This document shows positions 5,807 through 9,961 of a stretch of 9,961 nt of DNA, one piece after another. Below the pieces are notes generated by a model. That model saw only the letters and a program-made list of their open reading frames with translations. It was not told where the DNA came from and ran no database searches. The stretch is from Clostridia bacterium (GTDB lineage Bacteria; Bacillota; Clostridia; Oscillospirales; CAG-382), in the NCBI GenBank assembly GCA_017560285.1, contig JAFYOG010000202.1, positions 1-9,961 on the forward strand. Reading direction: 5' to 3'. The first letter of the stretch is position 1. Every line of letters begins with the position of its first letter. A program made the translations under genes and the position numbers.

Positions 5807-8800
5807 TTATTCAGCGATAGTGTAGGTGCCGAAGTATGCTCTCTTTAACAAGAGGTAATCGCGTGCATCGATCTTGCCGTTGCCGTTGATATCTGCTGCT
5901 TCGGATGCGCAAGTGAGAGTGTAGGTGCCGAAGTATGCTCTCTTTAACAAGAGGTAATCACGTGCATCGATCTTGCCGTTGCCGTTGATATCGCCAACGA
6001 TAACATCTACGGGAGGTTCAACGTCGCTTTCGGGCATGGTGTAGCAGAGTGCCATCCAAACGTCTTCGTTTTCGGAACCGAAGAAGGATGCCCAGCCGCG
6101 TTGTTCGCAAACCTTAGTAAGGATTTCCATAAGGTCTGCGGTAAGAGGATAGATTGCAGATTCGCCTGCTGCATCAACGTATTCCTGGAATGCATCGGTG
6201 AAATCAATCTTTGTGTTGCTTTCCAAATCGGTGTAGGAAAGCTGACCGTAGCTTGCTGCCTGAATGAGAGAAAGCATATCATCGTTGAGGTTTACGTAAA
6301 TGATAGGACCGTCGGCAGAGTTGAGGTGATAGTAACCGTCATCGCCGAGAACAGCGGTGTCGATAACGTCATCTTCGTAATCTACGCCTTCGAGTTCATC
6401 GATATCGCCTTCGAATACGAAATCTTCGGGAGTTGCGGTGTTTTCGTAATCCTTAAGAGTGGGCTGATTGATGGTAATTTCTTCCATAGATACGGTGATG
6501 GTAGCAACGTTGGTATCTGCCATAACAGCAACCCAGATGGATTGACCTTCGGATGTGCATTCCCATTCGATAGAATTGGAATCTACGGTGTCTGCAGAAG
6601 GTTCGATGGTTACCCACATACCGTTGTAGCTAACAATACCGAGAACTGCATTGTTGGAAGAAATGGTGTATTTGCCAATTTCGGAAGGAGTGAAATCGAA
6701 TATGGTGTATTGATACATCATGCTTACATCATAATCGTTTGTTCCAACCTCGAGAGAAACATCGCTGTTTACATAGTTTTCGCCAGCTGCTTCGTCTTCA
6801 GAGAAGGAGAAGTACCAATTGATTTCGGTATCTTCTGCTGCGTATGCGTTGATTGCGATGATAATTACATCGCCTTCTTCAACAGTCATGGTTTCGGTAT
6901 CAACAACGGGATCGTCGTCCCACCAGTGCATATCGGTTGCAATGCTGGTAGTGTTGTTGGTTACAGAATACATCCAACCGTCAACGTCGTTCATGGTAAC
7001 AGTGATGGTACCTGCAGCAGGAGCGGTGAACTGATAGAAGTAGCCCTGGAATTCATCGAAGATTTCGGTAACCTTGTATTCGCCGGAATATTCTATAATT
7101 TCGGGATTATCTTGAGAAGAACCAACGGGAAGGTTGCCAAGGGTAAGAGTATAGGTCTGTTCTTCGGTGGTAGTGTTAATAACAATACCGGAAGCTGCAC
7201 GAGGCATTGCTACCTGTGCGGAGTAGCTACCGTTGGTATCGGGAATGGGCATACCCATACCTGTGCCATAACGGAAGCCGGTGTTACCGGTTACGGTAAG
7301 AACGTAGCCTACGCCCATCTGAGGAAGGGTGAGGTTGAAGTAGTAATCGGATTCTGCGCCTACAGTAATGGTGGTGGATTCGCCTACGCCAAGAGTGATC
7401 TGTGCGGGGTTTTCCATTGTGCCTACTGCGGGATCATCGGTGTTTTCATCATCGTCATCATCGCCGGTAGCAGCGGTGAAGGTGAAGGTCCAATCTACGT
7501 CGATTTCTACAGAGTTGTATACGTTAACAACAATGATAACTACGTCGCCTTCTGCAACTGCTAAGGTTTCGGAAGAAACAACGGGATCGTCGTCGCACCA
7601 GTGTTGATCGGTTGCTACGCTGGTAGTGTTGTTAGTAACAGAGTAAGTCCAGCCCTCTTCATCGTTCATGGTAACAGTGATGGTACCGGCGGAAGGTGCG
7701 GTGAACTGATAGAAGTAGCCCTGGAATTGATCCATAATTTCGGTAACCTTGTAGTCGCCGGATTCTTCGATAATTGCGGGGTTATCATAAGAGGAACCTG
7801 CGGGAAGGTTGCCAAGGGTAAGAGTATAGGTCTGTTCTTCGGTGGTAGTGTTAATAACAATACCGGAAGCTGCACGAGGCATTGCTACCTGTGCGGTGTA
7901 GCTACCGTTGGTGTCGGGAATGGGCATACCCATACCTGTGCCATAACGGAAGCCGGTGTTACCTGTTACGGTAAGAACGTAGCCTACACCGAACTGAGGA
8001 AGGGTGAGGTTGAAGTAGTATTCGGATTCTGCACCTACAGTGATGGTGGTAGAGTCGCCTACGCCAAGAGTGATCTGCGCAGGGTTTTCCATAGTGCCAA
8101 CTGCGGGTTCGTCATTATCGTCATCGGTTTCGTCATCGGAGGATTCGCCGCCCTGTTCGGGAGCAACGTATGCTTCGCCGAATGCAGCAACTTCGGAAAT
8201 AAAGGTGAATGCGTTGTGGTTCCAAGAGGTAAGACGAACTTCGATCTTAGCAGCAACAACGTCGCATTCAGCAGAAAGCTTAACATAAGGAGCAGTATCG
8301 CTGTTGAGCGCTGCGATTTCAGCAGGAGCGAATTCTTTAACGATAGTTTCGTTGCCTTCTTCGTCGATTGCTACGAAGGTAACGGTATCGGGGTAAGATA
8401 CGCCGCTACCAAGGCTGGGAGCAACGTAAGCTTCGATTTCGTTAATAGAGTAGTTACCGTCGAGGTCTACGTTAACCCAAGCATAGCCTGCGCTTGCGGC
8501 ATCTTCGATACCATCGTGCAAGCCTACCCAGGATGTTTCGTCGTATCTTCTTGCAACAGCAGTGATGCCGTCGGTTAAAGTAACGCCGTTTTCGTCAGGG
8601 TATGTAGGGTTCTTGGTGGGATCATAGCCCCAGTTAACGTCTGCGCCACCCATTCTGTATAATTCGGAAGTGGTGTAGGACTTGCCGTATGCAACGTTAC
8701 CATTAAGGCGCTTGATATCGCAGTCAATGGTAGCATCGGCAGCAACAGTTTTGTTTTCGAAGTCAACACCGGTAAGGGTGATGGTATCGCCAACAGAAAG

Positions 8801-9142
8801 CTTACCGATAAGGGCAAGTTCTGCCGAAGCGGCATAGGTATAAACAACTAAAACAAAGCCGTTTTCGGGCACGTCGAGGTCTTGGTTAATAGGACCTTCT
8901 ACAACTTCGAAGGTGTTAGCTTCGGAAGTGGGTACGAAAGCCACATTACTCCAGCCGTCAACATAGTAAGAAGCATCTGCAGTTTCCGGAACAACAATTA
9001 CGGCAGCGTTACCATTTGCGAAGTAGGAAGTATCGAACGACGCATTAAAAGCAACGCCTTCTGCTGATGCGGGGAGCACCATCGTTGCAAACATTGTAGC
9101 AAGCATTGCAACGGTGAGAAGAAGTGATAAGAATCTCTTCAT
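5807..9142 (-). CDS. Secreted modular protein with F5/8C-like domain, repeated beta modules and type I dockerin
   Basis: A 1111-residue exported protein with no recognisable catalytic domain. Residues 1-27 are a signal peptide (MKRF, hydrophobic core, ASA before Glu28). Residues 28-144 form an unassigned beta-rich domain. Residues about 145-325 (NVAYGKSYT..., LTDG, WVGLHDG, WVNVDLDG, INEIEAYV) resemble an F5/8-type C or galactose-binding-like domain, often a glycan binder. Then come two 225-residue repeats, each an Asp-rich linker plus modules A and B, a fifth related module (about 790-889), a domain with DGYYHLNSADGPIIYVNL (about 933-950) and a helical part up to about 1044. Residues 1047-1111 are a type I dockerin with two DINGNGKIDARD calcium loops. 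Dockerins bind cohesins on scaffoldins or at the cell surface, so the protein is probably a cellulosome-type or surface adhesin or binding component. The start has AAGGA 10 bases upstream and a promoter at 9196-9224. Asp/Glu content is high and only a few cysteines are present. The fold names are inferred from patterns; the ligand is unknown. Confidence 0.9.
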   Translation of the reverse strand: MKRFLSLLLTVAMLATMFATMVLPASAEGVAFNASFDTSYFANGNAAVIVVPETADASYYVDGWSNVAFVPTSEANTFEVVEGPINQDLDVPENGFVLVVYTYAASAELALIGKLSVGDTITLTGVDFENKTVAADATIDCDIKRLNGNVAYGKSYTTSELYRMGGADVNWGYDPTKNPTYPDENGVTLTDGITAVARRYDETSWVGLHDGIEDAASAGYAWVNVDLDGNYSINEIEAYVAPSLGSGVSYPDTVTFVAIDEEGNETIVKEFAPAEIAALNSDTAPYVKLSAECDVVAAKIEVRLTSWNHNAFTFISEVAAFGEAYVAPEQGGESSDDETDDDNDEPAVGTMENPAQITLGVGDSTTITVGAESEYYFNLTLPQFGVGYVLTVTGNTGFRYGTGMGMPIPDTNGSYTAQVAMPRAASGIVINTTTEEQTYTLTLGNLPAGSSYDNPAIIEESGDYKVTEIMDQFQGYFYQFTAPSAGTITVTMNDEEGWTYSVTNNTTSVATDQHWCDDDPVVSSETLAVAEGDVVIIVVNVYNSVEIDVDWTFTFTAATGDDDDDENTDDPAVGTMENPAQITLGVGESTTITVGAESDYYFNLTLPQMGVGYVLTVTGNTGFRYGTGMGMPIPDTNGSYSAQVAMPRAASGIVINTTTEEQTYTLTLGNLPVGSSQDNPEIIEYSGEYKVTEIFDEFQGYFYQFTAPAAGTITVTMNDVDGWMYSVTNNTTSIATDMHWWDDDPVVDTETMTVEEGDVIIIAINAYAAEDTEINWYFSFSEDEAAGENYVNSDVSLEVGTNDYDVSMMYQYTIFDFTPSEIGKYTISSNNAVLGIVSYNGMWVTIEPSADTVDSNSIEWECTSEGQSIWVAVMADTNVATITVSMEEITINQPTLKDYENTATPEDFVFEGDIDELEGVDYEDDVIDTAVLGDDGYYHLNSADGPIIYVNLNDDMLSLIQAASYGQLSYTDLESNTKIDFTDAFQEYVDAAGESAIYPLTADLMEILTKVCEQRGWASFFGSENEDVWMALCYTMPESDVEPPVDVIVGDINGNGKIDARDYLLLKRAYFGTYTLTCASEAADINGNGKIDARDYLLLKRAYFGTYTIAE
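5819..5893 (-). repeat. Dockerin repeat, second (C-terminal) copy
   Basis: A 75-bp direct repeat of 5918-5992 with a single mismatch (G versus A at 5861/5960). It encodes the second calcium-binding loop DINGNGKIDARD plus the helix YLLLKRAYFGTY. Loop positions 1, 3, 5, 9 and 12 are Asp, Asn, Asn, Asp and Asp, as expected for a functional calcium-binding dockerin segment. Confidence 0.95.
5918..5992 (-). repeat. Dockerin repeat, first copy
   Basis: First dockerin calcium segment, 99 bp (33 codons) from its twin. The two encoded segments are identical in protein sequence, including the Lys-Arg of the putative cohesin-recognition helix, so both faces of the dockerin should bind alike. Confidence 0.95.
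6761..7435 (-). repeat. 675-bp tandem repeat, copy 2 (modules 2A and 2B)
   Basis: Second copy of an in-frame tandem repeat with a period of exactly 675 bp (225 codons), checked at several anchor points. It encodes an acidic linker, module A (begins GTMENPAQI, ends TYTLTLGNL) and module B (begins GSSQDNPEII, ends INWYFSF). The left boundary is approximate, because similarity fades around 6780. Confidence 0.93.
7436..8110 (-). repeat. 675-bp tandem repeat, copy 1 (modules 1A and 1B)
   Basis: First copy of the repeat. Module A differs from copy 2 at about 17 of 310 bases and holds a 96-bp block (7801-7896) identical to 7126-7221. Module B (begins GSSYDNPAII, ends VDWTFTF) is much more diverged from its counterpart. 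The preceding linker is an Asp/Glu-rich stretch, as is the one between the two copies. Confidence 0.93.
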
Positions 9143-9152
9143 AATTTGGTTT

Positions 9153-9157
9153 TCCTT
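9153..9157 (-). promoter_or_regulatory. Ribosome binding site of the dockerin gene
   Basis: AAGGA on the minus strand, 10 bases before the ATG at 9142. It supports the chosen start, which places a canonical signal peptide at the N-terminus. Confidence 0.7.
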
Positions 9158-9195
9158 TCTAATTTTTTATCTAAAAGTCTTGTAAACTTTTTAGC

Positions 9196-9224
9196 AGTTT
9201 AACACATTACAACAGAAATTGCAA
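9196..9224 (-). promoter_or_regulatory. Sigma-A promoter of the dockerin gene
   Basis: Minus-strand -35 TTGCAA (9219-9224), 17-base spacer, -10 TAAACT (9196-9201), with TG one base before the -10. Predicted leader is about 45 bases. The 118-bp gap from the upstream gene shows no convincing terminator for that gene, so some read-through into the dockerin gene is possible. Confidence 0.65.
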
Positions 9225-9260
9225 TATATTTTTGCGTTCTTTGTGCAAATTAACAAGGAA

Positions 9261-9961
9261 TTATTTGGTTTCTGCCCACCAAGTGATATCGGTGGCAAGG
9301 TATTTATTACGTTTAGGAATGCTTACAGCGTGGATGATAAGCTCATCCCCTGCTTCTACTTCGAATTCAATATAAGCATTTCCCTGCTCATCTACCTTAA
9401 TATCGGTTCCCTCGTAATCGGTGGTAACGTTATCTAAGGTTTTTTGGGTGGGGATTTCGCCGCGGATACGGGTAACTTCAAGGCCGCTGTTTCCGGTGCC
9501 TGTTAGATAGAAGCGGATGGTTTCGGCCTTTGCGGCAGTATAACGATAATAATAGCCGACGGAATCGTTCTTTTTGATAGAAACCTTATATTCGCCTTTA
9601 AACGTCGTTATAACCTTAGGATTTGCTTGGGTGCCGGTGGGATTTTCGAAGCTAAGCTCGAATCGTTTTGCAGAGGAACCCATATTACCGATTTCCAGCA
9701 AAACGCCTTCGTTTGCCATAACGTTTTCGATAAGTATGGTTACAACACCGTCTTCGGGGGTGTATTCCACGCCGTCGTATACAACGAATACATCGAAGCT
9801 GTTAATGGTGAGCAAGGTACCGCCGATACGTTGGATGCTGTAGAATACAGAGCTATCGGGGGAAATCTTTACGGTAGTTAAAGCCATATCTGAAGGGATT
9901 TCGAGATAAGGGTCAGATTCGGTGCCGCTGCCTATCATATCTACATCGGAAGATTCTGTAT
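9261..9961 (-). CDS. Module-family paralogue of the dockerin protein, N-terminus off window
   Basis: C-terminal 233 residues of a protein whose frame stays open to the right edge (reading TESSDVD before the first Met at 9938), so that Met is probably internal and the gene begins outside the window. It contains an A-like module beginning GTESDPYLEI (ending near FELSFENP) and a B-like module beginning GTQANPKVI with GEYKVSI, GYYYRYTA, EAGDELIIHAV and DITWWAETK. The layout, with acidic linker, G-T/S-x-x-N/D-P opening and aromatic-rich last strand, matches the modules of the neighbouring dockerin protein. Unlike that protein it stops right after module B, with no dockerin, sortase signal or transmembrane segment. 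A signal peptide is expected but lies outside the view. Role unknown; glycan binding or cell-surface adhesion is an inference only. Confidence 0.85.
   Translation of the reverse strand, partial: TESSDVDMIGSGTESDPYLEIPSDMALTTVKISPDSSVFYSIQRIGGTLLTINSFDVFVVYDGVEYTPEDGVVTILIENVMANEGVLLEIGNMGSSAKRFELSFENPTGTQANPKVITTFKGEYKVSIKKNDSVGYYYRYTAAKAETIRFYLTGTGNSGLEVTRIRGEIPTQKTLDNVTTDYEGTDIKVDEQGNAYIEFEVEAGDELIIHAVSIPKRNKYLATDITWWAETK

Noticed and set aside
6101..7564. Long plus-strand open frame (487 codons) opposite the dockerin gene
   Set aside because: It is antisense to the dockerin coding sequence, has no ribosome binding site, and its repetitive Cys-, Gly- and Asn-rich translation is the complement of the Thr-, Ala- and Val-rich repeats. 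The same artefact recurs at 7601-8578.
6761..8110. CRISPR array or mobile-element interpretation of the repeats
   Set aside because: The repeats are 675 bp, in frame, and encode protein modules; there are no short spacers, terminal inverted repeats or transposase.
7601..8578. Plus-strand open frame of 325 codons
   Set aside because: Shadow of repeat copy 1; its translation largely repeats that of 6101-7564 because the real gene is repeated on the other strand.
9261..9938. Met at 9938 as the true start of the right-hand gene
   Set aside because: The frame continues open to the window edge, there is no Shine-Dalgarno or signal peptide at that Met, and the preceding residues look like the acidic linker seen before other modules.

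Overview
The window looks like chromosomal DNA of a low-to-moderate GC Gram-positive anaerobe of the class Clostridia, probably a gut or rumen relative of the Oscillospirales/Ruminococcaceae. The grounds are the phoH-ybeY-era-recO cluster order, Firmicutes-type Shine-Dalgarno sites and sigma-A promoters, and a secreted protein ending in a type I dockerin. The genus cannot be fixed from the sequence alone.

Left part (1-3095, minus strand): a tightly packed housekeeping operon, transcribed phoH > ybeY > era > recO, with ATGA (phoH/ybeY), 2-bp (ybeY/era) and TAATG (era/recO) junctions. recO runs off the left edge just before its expected C-terminus. A near-consensus extended -10 promoter drives the operon. 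Together the products cover late 16S rRNA processing and 30S assembly (YbeY, Era, probably PhoH) and recombinational repair (RecO). dgkA and cdd, often found between ybeY and era in Firmicutes, are absent.

Middle part (3290-5721, plus strand): glyA (serine hydroxymethyltransferase), a YjcF-like GNAT acetyltransferase that starts at TTG 3 bp after glyA, and, past a perfect 14-bp hairpin without a good U-tract, a cytidylate-kinase-like P-loop protein with an extra C-terminal segment of about 55 residues. The 194-bp divergent gap holds the promoters for both directions.

Right part (5722-9961): two strong back-to-back terminators separate the plus-strand genes from two minus-strand genes. One encodes a 1111-residue secreted protein: signal peptide, N-terminal beta domain, F5/8C-like carbohydrate-binding-like domain, two 225-residue tandem repeats that each hold two related beta modules, a fifth related module, a mixed C-terminal domain and a duplicated type I dockerin. 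Upstream of it lies the 3' part of a second gene made of the same module family but ending without a dockerin. This pair of modular surface or cellulosome-associated proteins of unknown function is the least ordinary part of the window. No tRNA, rRNA, CRISPR array or insertion sequence was seen.
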